A stretch of DNA of 64,000 nt from contig NZ_MNAH01000011.1 in the NCBI RefSeq assembly GCF_001976065.1, forward strand, positions 55-64,054, written 5' to 3'. Below the pieces are notes generated by a model that was not told the DNA's origin, made no database searches, and saw only the letters and a program-made list of their open reading frames with translations. The DNA comes from Pseudomonas putida. Its GTDB lineage: Bacteria > Pseudomonadota > Gammaproteobacteria > Pseudomonadales > Pseudomonadaceae. A program made the position numbers and the translations under genes. Of the stretch, positions 52,496 to 63,051 are shown piece by piece; positions within the stretch are counted from its first letter, which is position 1; each line of letters starts with the position of its first letter.

Positions 52496-52528
52496 CCTTG
52501 CGCATCCAGTGACACTGTGTGCGCAAGG
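52496..52528. other. Perfect nested hairpin between convergent genes
   Basis: CCTTGCGCA and TGCGCAAGG enclose CAGTG-A-CACTG, a fully paired stem of 9 plus 5 bp with a single-nucleotide loop, 42 bp after the sdsA stop. There is no T-run, so it may be a factor-independent-like end for sdsA or the convergent EamA gene, or a processing site. Confidence 0.45.
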
Positions 52529-52595
52529 TGCCAGAAGCTTTCACAGCGGGCCTGTTGCCGACGCTGCCCCCCGTGAATAATGAAACCAGTTTTTC

Positions 52596-53555
52596 TCACA
52601 CCACAGCTTTGGCGCCCGCCTTGATAGCTGATTTGCGATACGTCAGCAAAACGATGCCGGTGACCACAATCACCCCACCCAGGATCTGCCCCGCACTGAG
52701 CATTTGATCCAGCACAATCCAGCCCATCAGCAACGTCGCCAACGGCTCGATGTTCATGACCGGCGCATTGCGTGGCATGTCCAGGCGAGGCACCGAAATG
52801 AACAGCACGATAAAACCGGTGCCGTACAGCACAACCAAGGTGGCCAGCGCCAGCCATCCGGTCGAGGTTGCGGGCAGGTTTAGTCCGCCTGGCAGGGCGC
52901 CAGTCAGTCCCGCCAGATTGACGCTGCTGAAGACGATGAAAATGGTCAACAGACTGCGCACCGAACCACGTACCTGAGACAACTTGTGGTCGGTGATCCA
53001 TAGCGCGCAGGCGAACACGCTGGCGGCGCAGAACGCGAGCGCGACGCCCAGCAGCCATTGCGGGCTGACGCTGGTCGTGGTCGAAAGGCGCCCGGGGACA
53101 TCCAGCACAAACACCAGCCCCACCAGAATCAAACCCATCAACGTAGCGGTGCGCGCGGTCGGTCTCGGGCCACCCATCGCCCAAGTGAGCAACGCCAGCA
53201 GGATGGGAAACACGTTGGCCACCAACAGCGCCAGCGCCACCGGGACGCGAGCGACGGCGGAGTACAGACACAGGCTCTGCGCGGTAATCAGAAGGCCCAA
53301 CAGTAATTGCCAGCGCCATGCACCGGCCGGCAGACGCAGACTTTGTCTTTGCCACAGTACCAGGCTTGCCAGCACCAGCAAGGTCCCGCCAGAACGCATC
53401 AAAATCGCCAGCAACACACCCGCGCCATCATCAAAGGCGACCCGTGCCGCCACATGGTTACCGGCGAACGCGCAACCCATGCACAAAAGAATGATTACGG
53501 CGAGATGGCGGGGGAAGGGCGGCGGTACGGTTTGCGCAAATGTAGGGCGGGGCAT
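52596..53555 (-). CDS. EamA/DMT-family transporter
   Basis: A 319-residue membrane protein with ten hydrophobic helices in two EamA repeats (GCAFAGNHVAARVAFDDG in the first; NLAGLTGALPGGLNLPATS between; ending in GGVIVVTGIVLLTYRKS). Such carriers export amino acids or metabolites. Divergent side shows a palindrome at 53612. Substrate unknown. Confidence 0.88.
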   Translation of the reverse strand: MPRPTFAQTVPPPFPRHLAVIILLCMGCAFAGNHVAARVAFDDGAGVLLAILMRSGGTLLVLASLVLWQRQSLRLPAGAWRWQLLLGLLITAQSLCLYSAVARVPVALALLVANVFPILLALLTWAMGGPRPTARTATLMGLILVGLVFVLDVPGRLSTTTSVSPQWLLGVALAFCAASVFACALWITDHKLSQVRGSVRSLLTIFIVFSSVNLAGLTGALPGGLNLPATSTGWLALATLVVLYGTGFIVLFISVPRLDMPRNAPVMNIEPLATLLMGWIVLDQMLSAGQILGGVIVVTGIVLLTYRKSAIKAGAKAVV

Positions 53556-53963
53556 GGCAGATCTCGAAGGGTGATAGGCCCACTCGGGCATGGTGTGAGC
53601 GGTTTTATTATGTTGTCGTACAACTAGGTCGTTTTGTACCCTGTTCGGCTAGGTTGGGCAAGAGAGATTGGAAGGGCGACAGGCTTTAGTGCCTGGCTGG
53701 AAGGCGATGTTCTGGCGTCTCGGGTGAAGGGTAGAGATCATATGACCTGATCGTTCAGGGCCAAATCATGCAATTTTGCGAGCCTTCTCGCCCAGGGTTT
53801 GAATCGGTGTCACCAGGTGAAACGCTCAATGGGTCGGGTGGGCATTCGGGCGTAATTACCCGAGGCGTCAAGAAAACCTGAACTAAGCTCTTCGGGGCCG
53901 CCGAGTATCGAGGCGGTTCAACCGCAGTGGTAGGGCACCCTCGATATCGAGAAGGAGCTACTG
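53556..53963. other. Non-coding divergent region before EamA and the outer-membrane gene
   Basis: No supported gene. It holds the promoter-side palindrome at 53612-53624 and a GAGAAGGAG ribosome-binding site for the plus-strand gene at its right end. I see no tRNA, repeat, or terminator. Confidence 0.5.
53612..53624. promoter_or_regulatory. Palindrome GTTGT-CGT-ACAAC upstream of the EamA gene
   Basis: A 13-bp inverted repeat 57 bp before the EamA start, of the TTGT...ACAA form used by GntR-family regulators. No GntR gene adjoins, so the regulator would be elsewhere. Confidence 0.45.
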
Positions 53964-54779
53964 ATGAGCAAAATCTTTCACCTTATGCCCGTCATGGCCC
54001 TGGCGATTCTTTGGCCCAGCATCGGTCGAACTGCCGACAGCCAGGCCGAGCTGGCCAAACAATCATTGAATCCGGTAGCGGCGCTCTACAGCGTGCCCAT
54101 CCAGTACAACTGGAACCAGAAACTCGGCCCCAGTGGCGAGGGCTACCAAAGCGTCACCAATATCCAGCCGGTGCTGCCCTTTACCCTCAATGACGAGTGG
54201 AATCTCATATCCCGAACCATCCTGCCGGTAATCGATCAACACGGTCTGGTACCCGGGGGCGAGGCGGACAAATCCGGGGTCGGTGATGTTACCCAGAGTT
54301 TCTTTTTTTCACCCAAGCATCCAACCGCGAGCGGCTGGATCTGGGGGGCAGGGCCGGTAATCCTTGTGCCAACCGGCAGTGATGAGCTCTTGAGTGGTGA
54401 ACAATGGGGGGCTGGACCTACCGTGGTGGCCCTCAAGCAAAGTAACGGCTGGACCCGCGGCATCCTGGCCAATCACATCTGGTCGCTGGACAACAGCCCG
54501 CCTGACGACAAAGACAAGATCAACCAGACTTTCCTGCAACCCTTCTTCAGCTACACCACCCATACCTATACGACCTTCGGCATCAACACCGAGTCCACCT
54601 ACGACTGGCAGACCCGCGAATGGTCGGTGCCCATCAACCTGTTCGTCACCCAGTTGTTCAAGGTGGGGCATCAACCCATGAGCCTGCAAGTGGGCCCGCG
54701 CTATTGGGCTGACAGCCCGAAAGATGGTGCGCAGGGCTGGGGGTTTCGGGTGGCGTATACGCTGTTGTTTCCCAAGTAA
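53964..54779 (+). CDS. Outer-membrane beta-barrel-like protein
   Basis: A 271-residue exported protein with a signal peptide (LWPSIGRTADSQ) and alternating strands; aromatic belts (NLISRTILPVIDQ; FFSYTTHTYTTFGINTEST) and the final WGFRVAYTLLFPK end in a barrel-like strand. Relatives are usually annotated as transporter or neuromedin U-like proteins. GAGAAGGAG precedes the ATG. Function unknown. Confidence 0.72.
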   Translation: MSKIFHLMPVMALAILWPSIGRTADSQAELAKQSLNPVAALYSVPIQYNWNQKLGPSGEGYQSVTNIQPVLPFTLNDEWNLISRTILPVIDQHGLVPGGEADKSGVGDVTQSFFFSPKHPTASGWIWGAGPVILVPTGSDELLSGEQWGAGPTVVALKQSNGWTRGILANHIWSLDNSPPDDKDKINQTFLQPFFSYTTHTYTTFGINTESTYDWQTREWSVPINLFVTQLFKVGHQPMSLQVGPRYWADSPKDGAQGWGFRVAYTLLFPK

Positions 54780-55036
54780 CTGTTCGCAAACCGCAACGGT
54801 TCGCACGACAACAGCGTACTGGCCGCAAAGTCGAATGACACATTGACTCCGCAGCCTGGGCCCGCATGCGCCGGCCAATCACGTCCATCAAATCGCAACC
54901 GTCGCGCAACGGAACCTTTCACCTAACATTGCCGGGAAATTAAACACAGCGCCGAAATCATCATTGCCCCTGGCCCGTAACTCGCCGAAGCTATCCTCTT
55001 TGAGCCCTCACGCCGTCGAGATGGACCTCTACCCCC

Positions 55037-56398
55037 ATGCAAACCCCAGCCCAACCGCAGCGCGCCCTTTGGAAAACCTACCTGCTTTTCCTCGCCCCCA
55101 TGGTCCTGTCCAATTTCCTCCAGTCCATGTCCGGCACCGTAAACAGCATCTACATCGGCCAGATGCTCGGCACCCAGGCGCTGGCGGCGGTGTCGGGCAT
55201 GTTCCCCATCGTATTCTTCTTCATCGCCCTGGTGATCGGCCTGGGCGCGGGGGCGGGGGTGTTGATCGGCCAGGCCTGGGGAGCGCGGGAGACGCATTTG
55301 GTGAAGGCCATCGCTGGGTCGACCTTGTTGTTGGGGTTGTTGATCGGGCTGGTGGCGGCGGTGGTCGGGAGTGTGTTTGCGCGGTCTTCCTTGGTGGGGT
55401 TGGGGACACCGGGGGATGTGCTGGACGATGCGGTGGCGTACGCGCATGTGATGTTGTGGTTCATGCCGACGCTGTTGGTGTTCGTGTTGTTCACTCAGTT
55501 GTTGCGCGGGGTGAGCGATACGTTGTCGCCGTTGTTGGCGCTGGTGGTGTCGACCTGTATCGGCCTGGCGCTGACGCCGGCATTGATTCGCGGCTGGTTG
55601 GGGTTGCCGCCGATGGGGATTCAGAGTGCGGCGTTTGCCGGTTTGGCGGGCAATCTGGCGGCGATGGGTTGGCTGGCGTGGCGCTTGATTCGCAAGGGCC
55701 ATCCGCTGGCGCCGGACCGGGAGTTTTTCGCGGCGATGAAGCTGGACATGGCGATCCTCAGCAAGGTGTTGCGCATCGGCTTGCCCACCGGCCTGCAGAT
55801 GGTGGTGTTGTCGCTGTCGGAGCTGGTGATTTTGGCACTGGTGAATCAGCACGGTTCCCAAGCGACGGCGGCGTACGGTGCGGTGACGCAGATCGTCAAC
55901 TATGTGCAATTCCCGGCCCTGTCGATTGCGATCACGGCGTCGATCCTCGGGGCGCAGGCGATCGGGGCAGGGCGTGTCGAGCGCATCGGGCCGATCCTGC
56001 GCACGGGGTTGATGATCAACGTGTGCCTGACCGGTGGCCTGGTGGTGCTGGGGTACCTGCTGTCGCACTGGTTGCTGGGCTCGTTCCTCACCGAGGACGC
56101 GACGCGCAGCATGGCCGAGCACCTGTTGCACATCATGCTCTGGAGCCTGTTGGTGTTCGGCTTCCAGGCGATCATCGGCGGCATCATGCGCGCCAGCGGC
56201 ACGGTGATGGTGCCGGTGGCGATCTCGATTGTGTGCGTGGTGGGCGTGCAGTTGCCGGTGGCGTACGTGTTGGATGCGCGGTTTGGGTTGCAAGGCGTGT
56301 GGATGGCGTTTCCGGTGGCGTATCTGGGGATGCTGGCGTTGCAGACGCTGTATTACAAGCTGGTGTGGCAGCATCAGAAGATTGAGCGGTTGGTGTAG
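55037..56398 (+). CDS. MATE-family multidrug/toxin efflux transporter
   Basis: A 453-residue membrane protein with 12 helices in two MATE halves (APMVLSNFLQSMSGTVNSIY; RIGLPTGLQMVVLSLSELVI). It should export cationic compounds using Na+ or H+. From about 55240 onwards the gene uses G-ending codons (TTG, GTG, GCG) much more than its neighbours, producing long antisense open frames that are not genes. Confidence 0.92.
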   Translation: MQTPAQPQRALWKTYLLFLAPMVLSNFLQSMSGTVNSIYIGQMLGTQALAAVSGMFPIVFFFIALVIGLGAGAGVLIGQAWGARETHLVKAIAGSTLLLGLLIGLVAAVVGSVFARSSLVGLGTPGDVLDDAVAYAHVMLWFMPTLLVFVLFTQLLRGVSDTLSPLLALVVSTCIGLALTPALIRGWLGLPPMGIQSAAFAGLAGNLAAMGWLAWRLIRKGHPLAPDREFFAAMKLDMAILSKVLRIGLPTGLQMVVLSLSELVILALVNQHGSQATAAYGAVTQIVNYVQFPALSIAITASILGAQAIGAGRVERIGPILRTGLMINVCLTGGLVVLGYLLSHWLLGSFLTEDATRSMAEHLLHIMLWSLLVFGFQAIIGGIMRASGTVMVPVAISIVCVVGVQLPVAYVLDARFGLQGVWMAFPVAYLGMLALQTLYYKLVWQHQKIERLV

Positions 56399-56530
56399 GG
56401 GGGAGCGCCAGGATCAGCCCAGAGTGGATCGGGGGGCCTTGTTTTGGGGCTTGCTGACAGCCTCCGTCGAACCGACAATTGATGATGTGATGCGAACCGT
56501 CAGGCGTTGATCGCCTGGGGAGGTTTTCCA

Positions 56531-57190
56531 ATGAATCACTCATCACAAACCATCCTGCAAGACCGCACTGCCGCCGGGCGACGCCTGGTGGAATCGCTGC
56601 TCCCGTATGCCCATCGCGCCGATGTAATCGTGTTGGCCTTGCCCCGGGGCGGCGTGCCGGTGGCCTATGAAGTGGCCACGGCGCTCGGCGTGCGCCTGGA
56701 CCTGCTGCTGGTGCGCAAGCTGGGTGTACCGTCCCATCCGGAGTACGCCATGGGCGCGATTGCCAGTGGCGGAATCGAAATTCGCAATGAGCAGGCACTG
56801 CGGGCCCACCCCATTGACAAAGCGGCGTTCGAGGCCGTGGTTGCCCGGGAAACCCGGGAGCTGTTGCGACGTGAGCAGGTCTATCGGGGCGCGCGGGCGC
56901 CGGTGCAGCTCAGGGATCAGGTGGTGATTCTGATCGACGATGGCTTGGCGACAGGGGCCTCGATGCTGGCGGCGGTGCAGGCGGTACGTGCGCAGGAACC
57001 CGCGCGGATCGTGGTGGCGGTGCCGGTGGCACCGGTGGAAACGGCCGAGGCGTTGCGCAGGGAAGTGGATGAGTTGGTGTGTCCGCTGTGTCCTGAGTGG
57101 TTCACCTCGATCGGACATTGGTACATGGATTTTTCCCAGACGTCGGATGCCGAGGTCATCGAGTTGTTGCAGCGGGCGTGGGCAGCGTAG
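56531..57190 (+). CDS. Phosphoribosyltransferase-family protein
   Basis: A 219-residue type I PRTase with the PRPP motif VVILIDDGLATGAS (about 131-144). DLLLVRKLGVPSHPEYAMGA near residue 57 is a common opening of this free-standing group often found in stress/phosphate contexts. GGGGAGG precedes the ATG. Substrate unknown; some relatives are fused to hydrolases. Confidence 0.87.
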   Translation: MNHSSQTILQDRTAAGRRLVESLLPYAHRADVIVLALPRGGVPVAYEVATALGVRLDLLLVRKLGVPSHPEYAMGAIASGGIEIRNEQALRAHPIDKAAFEAVVARETRELLRREQVYRGARAPVQLRDQVVILIDDGLATGASMLAAVQAVRAQEPARIVVAVPVAPVETAEALRREVDELVCPLCPEWFTSIGHWYMDFSQTSDAEVIELLQRAWAA

Positions 57191-57315
57191 GCGCGGGTGG
57201 TCGCAAATCCGTGCGGCCAGTGGCATAACCGGCCGATCTTTGCTTTAGTCCTCCTGTCACTGGCTTGCGTGCGTTCGACACTTTCCTATGAGGGCGCCCG
57301 GGCCCGGAGTGTTCC

Positions 57316-57885
57316 ATGAACTCTCGATTGCTGCGTTTTTCAACCCTGTTTGCCATGCTTGCGTTGGGTGTTTCTGCTCAGGCTGGTGCCGTTGAATACG
57401 CGGACGTGAATCTCAATGCCAGCACCATCAGTTTCACCTACAACCAGACGGGGTCGCGGGTCTATGGCACTTTCAGCAAGTTTGCCGGCGACCTTGATTT
57501 CGATACCGCCCACCCCGAGGCGGCCCACGCCAGCTTGACCATCGATCTGGCCAGCATCGATGCCGGTAGTGACGACGCCAATACCGAGCTGCAAAAGCCC
57601 GCCTGGTTCGACACCGCCAGCTATCCGCAGGCGACATTCGAATCGACTCGCGTCAAGGATCTCGCCAACGACCGCTACTTGATCAGCGGCAACCTCACGC
57701 TGCGAGGCCTGACACGGGGCGTGGATGTGCCGGTTCTGCTCAAGGCCGAGGACGGTATCGGGATCTTCGTGGGCGAGCTGACGCTCAACCGCAACGACTT
57801 CAGGATTGGTGAGGGGGAGTGGGCCGATAGTGTCGTTTCCAACGAAATCAATATCCAGTTCCGCATGGTCGCGCCACAGCGCTAG
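57316..57885 (+). CDS. YceI-family periplasmic protein
   Basis: A 189-residue exported lipocalin-like protein: signal ending SAQAGAVEY, then YceI motifs FTYNQTGSRVYGTFSKFAGD, DTASYPQATFEST and LTLRGLTRGVDVPV. YceI proteins bind polyprenoid-type lipids. Single gene. Confidence 0.9.
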   Translation: MNSRLLRFSTLFAMLALGVSAQAGAVEYADVNLNASTISFTYNQTGSRVYGTFSKFAGDLDFDTAHPEAAHASLTIDLASIDAGSDDANTELQKPAWFDTASYPQATFESTRVKDLANDRYLISGNLTLRGLTRGVDVPVLLKAEDGIGIFVGELTLNRNDFRIGEGEWADSVVSNEINIQFRMVAPQR

Positions 57886-57922
57886 CGAGCGTGCAGGGGT
57901 TGTGAATAGACAGGAGATGAAT

Positions 57923-58975
57923 ATGCCAAAGAAAATCATCGTCGCCTTCGACGGCACCTGGAACCTGCCTGATCAGAAGCCTGAGATCGACGGCGACGCC
58001 AGCACCAACGTGGTCAAGCTGCATGACGCGATCCTCCCCAGCCAGAAAGACGGCACGCTGCAGAAGAAGATCTATGTCGCCGGCGTGGGCACCGACTGGT
58101 ACGACAAACTCGAGGGCGGGGCATTCGGGGTGGGGCTGTCGAAGAAAATCAAGGATGGCTATATCGCCCTGGCCAAGCAGTACGAGGAGGGCGACCAGGT
58201 GTTCATTTTCGGCTTCAGTCGCGGGGCTTACTCCGCGCGTAGTCTGGTGGGGTTGATCCGCAACGTCGGGCTGCTGACGAAAAAGCACATCGACCGCATC
58301 GATGAGGCCTACACCCTGTACCGCACCCGCGATTCGAGCGCGGATACGGAAAACGCCAAGTTCTTTCGCCAGAGTTACTCCCGGGAAATCCAGATCCATT
58401 TCCTCGGCGTCTGGGACACGGTCGGCGCCTTGGGGGTGCCGTTCAAATCGGCTGAGTGGTTCAACCACAAGTACTATGAGTTTCACGACACCGAACTCAG
58501 CGGGATTGTGCGCAACGCCTTCCATGCCGTCGCCATCGACGAACACCGGGCCAATTACGAATGCACACTGTGGGACCCGATCGCCAAGCCCAATCAGGTG
58601 ATGGAGCAGGTCTGGTTCTGTGGCGCGCATGCCAATGTGGGTGGCGGCTACGCCGACAACTCGCTGTCGGACATCCCGTTGCGCTGGATGGCGAACAAGG
58701 CGATGGAGTGCGGACTGGAGCTCAATTCAAAAAAAATCCCGCGGCTGCCGAGCGATCTGCCGGCGATCACCGACTCCTACCAGGACTTCCTCGGTGGCAC
58801 TTATCGGTTGTTGAATGCACGCTATTTCCGCACGATCGGCAAGACGTCGTTCGGCCAGGAATGCATCGATGACACCGTGCAGCAACGGGTGATCACGGTG
58901 GCGAATTATCGCCCGAAAAATCATGTGGACGTCCATCTGATTGGCACTTATGTGCCGTTGAACAAGATCGGTTGA
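57923..58975 (+). CDS. DUF2235 alpha/beta hydrolase, Tle1-like
   Basis: A 350-residue hydrolase: N-terminal KIIVAFDGTWN, nucleophile Ser99 in GFSRGAYSARSLVGLIRN, and acid/His further on (LGVWDTVGALGVP; HANVGGGYADNSL). DUF2235 is the family that contains the T6SS phospholipase Tle1. Here there is no immunity gene or VgrG nearby, so a housekeeping lipase is equally possible. GGAG at 6 bp selects ATG 57923. Confidence 0.85.
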   Translation: MPKKIIVAFDGTWNLPDQKPEIDGDASTNVVKLHDAILPSQKDGTLQKKIYVAGVGTDWYDKLEGGAFGVGLSKKIKDGYIALAKQYEEGDQVFIFGFSRGAYSARSLVGLIRNVGLLTKKHIDRIDEAYTLYRTRDSSADTENAKFFRQSYSREIQIHFLGVWDTVGALGVPFKSAEWFNHKYYEFHDTELSGIVRNAFHAVAIDEHRANYECTLWDPIAKPNQVMEQVWFCGAHANVGGGYADNSLSDIPLRWMANKAMECGLELNSKKIPRLPSDLPAITDSYQDFLGGTYRLLNARYFRTIGKTSFGQECIDDTVQQRVITVANYRPKNHVDVHLIGTYVPLNKIG

Positions 58976-59082
58976 TGGCAGGAGCGGGTGGCTTCTGTGG
59001 AGATGACGTACGACTGGTAATTCAGTGCCGTCGCGACGGACGCCATCGCCAGCACAACCGTCAACTGACTTACCAACTGCGA

Positions 59083-61281
59083 TTAAATCATCGGCGGCAA
59101 TTTATCGAGCATCTTGTCCAGGGTGATCGGGTATTCGCGCACCCGAATCCCGGTGGCGTTGTACACCGCGTTGGCGATGGCTGCACTGACGCCGCAAATT
59201 CCCAGCTCGCCAACGCCCTTGGCTTTCATCGGCGAGGAAACCGGGTCGGTTTCATCGAGGAAGATCACCTCCTGGTGAGGGATGTCGGCATGCACCGGCA
59301 CCTCGTAGCCGGCCAGGTCATGATTGACGAAAAAGCCCAGGCGTTTGTCCACCACCAGGTCCTCCATCAGTGCCGCGCCGACGCCCATGGTCATCGCGCC
59401 AATGACTTGGCTGCGCGCCGAAGTCGGGTTGAGAATGCGCCCGGCTGCGCACACCGCCAGCATCCGGCGCACGCGGGTTTCCCCGGTAGCGCTGTCGACC
59501 GCGACTTCGACAAAGTGCGCGCCGAAGGTCGATTGCTGGTATTTCTTGCCCAGTTCGCCGAATTCGATGCTGTCCTCGGCGACGATCTCGCCGCTTTGCG
59601 CCGCATTGCGCAACGGCATGCTCTTGCCGCCAGCGCGTACCTCGCCACCCACGAACTCAGCCTCTTCGGCGTTCACACCGAGGCGTTGCGCAACGGCTTG
59701 GCGAAGTTTGACGCAGGCGGCATACACCCCCGCGGTCGAGCAGTTGCCGCCGAACTGGCCACCTGAGCCAGACGAGACTGGAAAGCTCGAATCGCCCAAG
59801 CGCACCACCACCTGGTCGAGGCTGACGCCGAGCATTTCCGCCGCCGTCTGCGCGATGATCGTATAGCTGCCGGTGCCGATGTCAGTCATGTCGGTTTCCA
59901 CGGTCACGGTGCCCTGATCATTCAGGCGAACGCGGGCGCCGGACTTCACCAGCAGATTATTGCGAAAGGCTGCGGCGACGCCCATGCCGATCAGCCATCG
60001 GCCATCGCGCTGGGTGCCCGGTTGCGCAGGGCGCTGGCTCCAGCCAAATCGATCGGCCCCGGTGCGCAGGCATTCGACCAGATGGCGCTGGGAAAATGGT
60101 CGATCCGGTTTCGTCGGGTCGACCTGGGTGTCATTGATGATCCGAAACTCGATGGGGTCGAGCTTCAGCTTCTCCGCCATTTCATCCATGGCAATTTCCA
60201 GCGCCATCATGCCCGGGGTTTCGCCCGGAGCGCGCATGGCGTTGCCTTCCGGCAAGTCGAGCGTCGACAGGCGCATGGTCACCCGACGGTTTTCCCCGGC
60301 GTACAGCAATTTGCTCGGTTGCGCGGCGAGTTCCACTTTGCCGCCGGGCAAGTCGCCGGACCACCCTTCGTGGGCTATCGCGGTGATCTTGCCGTCGCTG
60401 CCGGCGCCAATGCGGATGCGTTGGATGGTCGCCGGGCGATGGGTGCAGTTGTTGAAGATCAGCGGCCGGGCCAGCGCCACTTTTACCGGCCTTCCAGCCA
60501 TGCGTGCGCCCAGGGCGGCAAGGAGCGCGTCGGCGCGGATGAACAGTTTGCCGCCGAAGCCACCGCCGATGTACGGCGAGATCAGGCGCACGTTCTTTTT
60601 GGGTATGCCGAGGGTGGTGGCCAGGTCGTTGACCGACCAATCGATCATCTGGTTGGAGGTCCACAGGGTCAGGTGGTCGCCGTCCCAGGCGGCCATCGAG
60701 GCCATGGGCTCCATCATGGCGTGGGCCTGGTCGGGCGTGGTGTAGGTGGCGTCGAGTTGCACCGGGGCCGCCGCGAATGCCGCTGCAAAATCTCCGTGCA
60801 GGGTGTCCTCCATCTGATCCTTGGGTTCTACCGCCGAGTCGCGGGAGCTGCCGAGGTCGAAAGCGCCTTCGGTGGTTGAGTACGTGATGTCCACCCGTTC
60901 CGCGGCGGCGCGCGCCTGTTCAAAGGTTTGCGCGACCACCAGGGCCACGGCCTGGTGGTAATGCTGGATCTCCGGCCCGCCGAGCAGACGGGCGGTGTTG
61001 TATTTGCCTTTGCCGAGCTTGCCGGCGTTGGCGGCAGTGACGATGGCGATTACCCCCGGTGCCGATTGAGCGGCTTGCAGGTTCATCGAGGCGATGCGTC
61101 CCTTGGCAATGGCCGAGCCGACCACCACGCCATAGGCCTGGTTCGGCACGGCGTCGTGGTGTTCATAGGCGTAGGGCGCCTGCCCGGTGGTTTTCAGAGG
61201 GCCTTCGATGCGCGTGGTGGGCTGGCCGATGACCTTGCCTTGGTCGATGGGGTTGGTGGTGGCCGGGGTTTCGAATTTCAT
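59083..61281 (-). CDS. paoC: Molybdopterin subunit of periplasmic aldehyde oxidoreductase
   Basis: A 732-residue xanthine-oxidase-family large subunit that binds the molybdenum cofactor (MCD). Visible are [24 protein letters not shown], and near the C-terminus the catalytic Glu in [12 protein letters not shown]. As in E. coli PaoC there is no own signal; the enzyme would travel with PaoA. Last gene of the paoABC operon, overlapping paoB by ATGA. Confidence 0.92.
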   Translation of the reverse strand: MKFETPATTNPIDQGKVIGQPTTRIEGPLKTTGQAPYAYEHHDAVPNQAYGVVVGSAIAKGRIASMNLQAAQSAPGVIAIVTAANAGKLGKGKYNTARLLGGPEIQHYHQAVALVVAQTFEQARAAAERVDITYSTTEGAFDLGSSRDSAVEPKDQMEDTLHGDFAAAFAAAPVQLDATYTTPDQAHAMMEPMASMAAWDGDHLTLWTSNQMIDWSVNDLATTLGIPKKNVRLISPYIGGGFGGKLFIRADALLAALGARMAGRPVKVALARPLIFNNCTHRPATIQRIRIGAGSDGKITAIAHEGWSGDLPGGKVELAAQPSKLLYAGENRRVTMRLSTLDLPEGNAMRAPGETPGMMALEIAMDEMAEKLKLDPIEFRIINDTQVDPTKPDRPFSQRHLVECLRTGADRFGWSQRPAQPGTQRDGRWLIGMGVAAAFRNNLLVKSGARVRLNDQGTVTVETDMTDIGTGSYTIIAQTAAEMLGVSLDQVVVRLGDSSFPVSSGSGGQFGGNCSTAGVYAACVKLRQAVAQRLGVNAEEAEFVGGEVRAGGKSMPLRNAAQSGEIVAEDSIEFGELGKKYQQSTFGAHFVEVAVDSATGETRVRRMLAVCAAGRILNPTSARSQVIGAMTMGVGAALMEDLVVDKRLGFFVNHDLAGYEVPVHADIPHQEVIFLDETDPVSSPMKAKGVGELGICGVSAAIANAVYNATGIRVREYPITLDKMLDKLPPMI

Positions 61282-62234
61282 GCCTGGGCCCTCGCGTGTG
61301 CCATCACCGAAGCCAGCGTGCGCTCGACCAGGGTCAGTTTGAAGGTGTTTTCAGGGGTGGGGGTGGCGCCGTCCAGCAGCTGTTCGCTGAACGCTTTGGC
61401 GCCTTTGGCCATGGCTGCTTCAGCGCTTTCCACGCGCCACGGTTTGTGCGCGACACCGCCCAGCGCAATGCGGCCGGTGCCGTCCGGCTGGATCACCGCG
61501 GCCACCGAGACCAGCGCAAATGCGTAGGAGGCACGATCACGGACTTTCTGGTAGAGGTGCGTGCCGCCAAGCGGCGCCGGCAAGGTCACGGCGGTGATCA
61601 GCTCGTGCGCGGCCAGGGTGGTTTCGATGTTCGGCGTATTGCCGGGCAAGCGATGCAGGTCGGCGATGGCGATCGCGCGCGTGGTGCCGTCGGGTCGAAC
61701 CGTCTCGACTTGGGCATCGAGCACACGCATGGCCACGGCCATGTCGCTGGGATGAGTGGCGATGCAGGCGTCGCTGACACCGATGATACCCAGTTGCCGA
61801 CTGAAGCCGCCGATGGCGGCGCAGCCACTGCCGGGCTGGCGCTTGTTGCAGGCTTGATGGGTGTCATAGAAGTACGGGCAGCGCGTGCGTTGCAGCAGGT
61901 TGCCGGCGGTCGTCGCCCTGTTGCGCAACTGGCCGGAGGCACCGGCGAGGAGGGCGCGGGAAAGCACGCCGTAGTCCTTGCGGATGCGCGGGTCTGCGGC
62001 GAGGTCGGTGTTGCGCACCAGGGCGCCGATTCTCAAGCCGCCTTCGGGTGTGGCTTCGATTCGGTCCAGGGCCAGGTCGTTGACGTCGATCAGTTGCGTC
62101 GGCGTCTCGATGTCCAGCTTCATCAGGTCCAGCAGGTTGGTGCCGCCGGCGATGAAGCGCGAGCCATCGACCCCTGCGGCGAGCGAGGCGGCCTCGGCCG
62201 GCGACTTGGCGCGTAGATAGGTAAAGGGCCTCAT
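61278..62234 (-). CDS. paoB: FAD and 4Fe-4S subunit of the aldehyde oxidoreductase
   Basis: A 318-residue FAD-binding subunit ([19 protein letters not shown]). The PaoB-specific 4Fe-4S cysteine insert is present: [20 protein letters not shown], followed by GCAA. Overlaps paoA and paoC by ATGA on each side. It relays electrons between the molybdenum and FeS subunits. Confidence 0.93.
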   Translation of the reverse strand: MRPFTYLRAKSPAEAASLAAGVDGSRFIAGGTNLLDLMKLDIETPTQLIDVNDLALDRIEATPEGGLRIGALVRNTDLAADPRIRKDYGVLSRALLAGASGQLRNRATTAGNLLQRTRCPYFYDTHQACNKRQPGSGCAAIGGFSRQLGIIGVSDACIATHPSDMAVAMRVLDAQVETVRPDGTTRAIAIADLHRLPGNTPNIETTLAAHELITAVTLPAPLGGTHLYQKVRDRASYAFALVSVAAVIQPDGTGRIALGGVAHKPWRVESAEAAMAKGAKAFSEQLLDGATPTPENTFKLTLVERTLASVMAHARAQA

Positions 62235-62866
62235 GCGTTGGCCTCCGCGACTTCGGTGATCGCTTCGATGATGTTGGAGTACGCACCGCAGCGGCAGATG
62301 TTGCCGCTCATGCGTTCCTGGAGTTCGCTGGCGATCAGCCTGGGTGGTTCGGTTAGGCTCGGGCTTACGTGACTGGGAATGCCGTCGCGGATTTCCCCCA
62401 GCACCGCGACTGCCGAGCAGATTTGCCCCGGCGTGCAATAACCGCACTGATAGCCGTCATGCTTGATGAATGCCGCCTGCATCGGATGGAGCTTGTCCGG
62501 CGTGCCGAGCCCTTCAATGGTGGTGACCTTCGAGCCTTCGTGCATCACCGCCAGGGTCAGGCAGGAGTTGATCCGCCGGCCGTCGACGATCACCGTGCAG
62601 GCGCCGCACTGGCCGTGGTCGCAACCCTTTTTGGTGCCGGTGAGCTGCAGGTGTTCGCGCAGCAGGTCGAGCAGGGTGGTGCGAGTGTCGAGCTCCATGG
62701 CCTGCTGTGTGCCGTTGACCCAGATCGACACTTTGCTCTTGACCGGCAGCGCGGTGTTGGCGGCCGCTGCCTGCGCAGATATGAACGGTGGCAGGATCAC
62801 GGCCGCTGCTGTCACCACGCCCACGATCAGCAGTTCTCGTCGGGAAATCGTCATCACGTCGAGCAT
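62231..62866 (-). CDS. paoA: 2Fe-2S subunit with Tat signal (PaoA)
   Basis: A 211-residue protein with a twin-arginine signal ([11 protein letters not shown], Arg9-Arg10) and two 2Fe-2S sets: plant-type [22 protein letters not shown] and the C-terminal [12 protein letters not shown]...[10 protein letters not shown]. The Tat signal exports the folded heterotrimer. ATG at 62866 chosen for the AGGA site; an alternative is MTISRRE at 62854. Confidence 0.92.
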   Translation of the reverse strand: MLDVMTISRRELLIVGVVTAAAVILPPFISAQAAAANTALPVKSKVSIWVNGTQQAMELDTRTTLLDLLREHLQLTGTKKGCDHGQCGACTVIVDGRRINSCLTLAVMHEGSKVTTIEGLGTPDKLHPMQAAFIKHDGYQCGYCTPGQICSAVAVLGEIRDGIPSHVSPSLTEPPRLIASELQERMSGNICRCGAYSNIIEAITEVAEANA

Positions 62867-63051
62867 CGGTGCGCTTCCTATGGTTGATTGGCGATAACAG
62901 CCCTCATCCATTGACTGACCCCGGTGCCAAGGGAAATGTTCATGCGGATTTCGGCTATAGACTCATGTGTGTGGCTCATGAATCGATCAAGGCAGGCTCC
63001 GGCGCGGTATGATAGGCAGCCGCGCCCCATTCCCCGGAGTCAGTCCCCGCA

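Noticed and set aside
54923-56385. Near full-length open frames of about 470-480 codons overlapping the MATE gene on both strands
   Set aside because: They lack ribosome-binding sites and read as Arg/His/Gln- or Gly/Val-rich low-complexity sequence. They arise from the G-ending codon bias of the real transporter gene.
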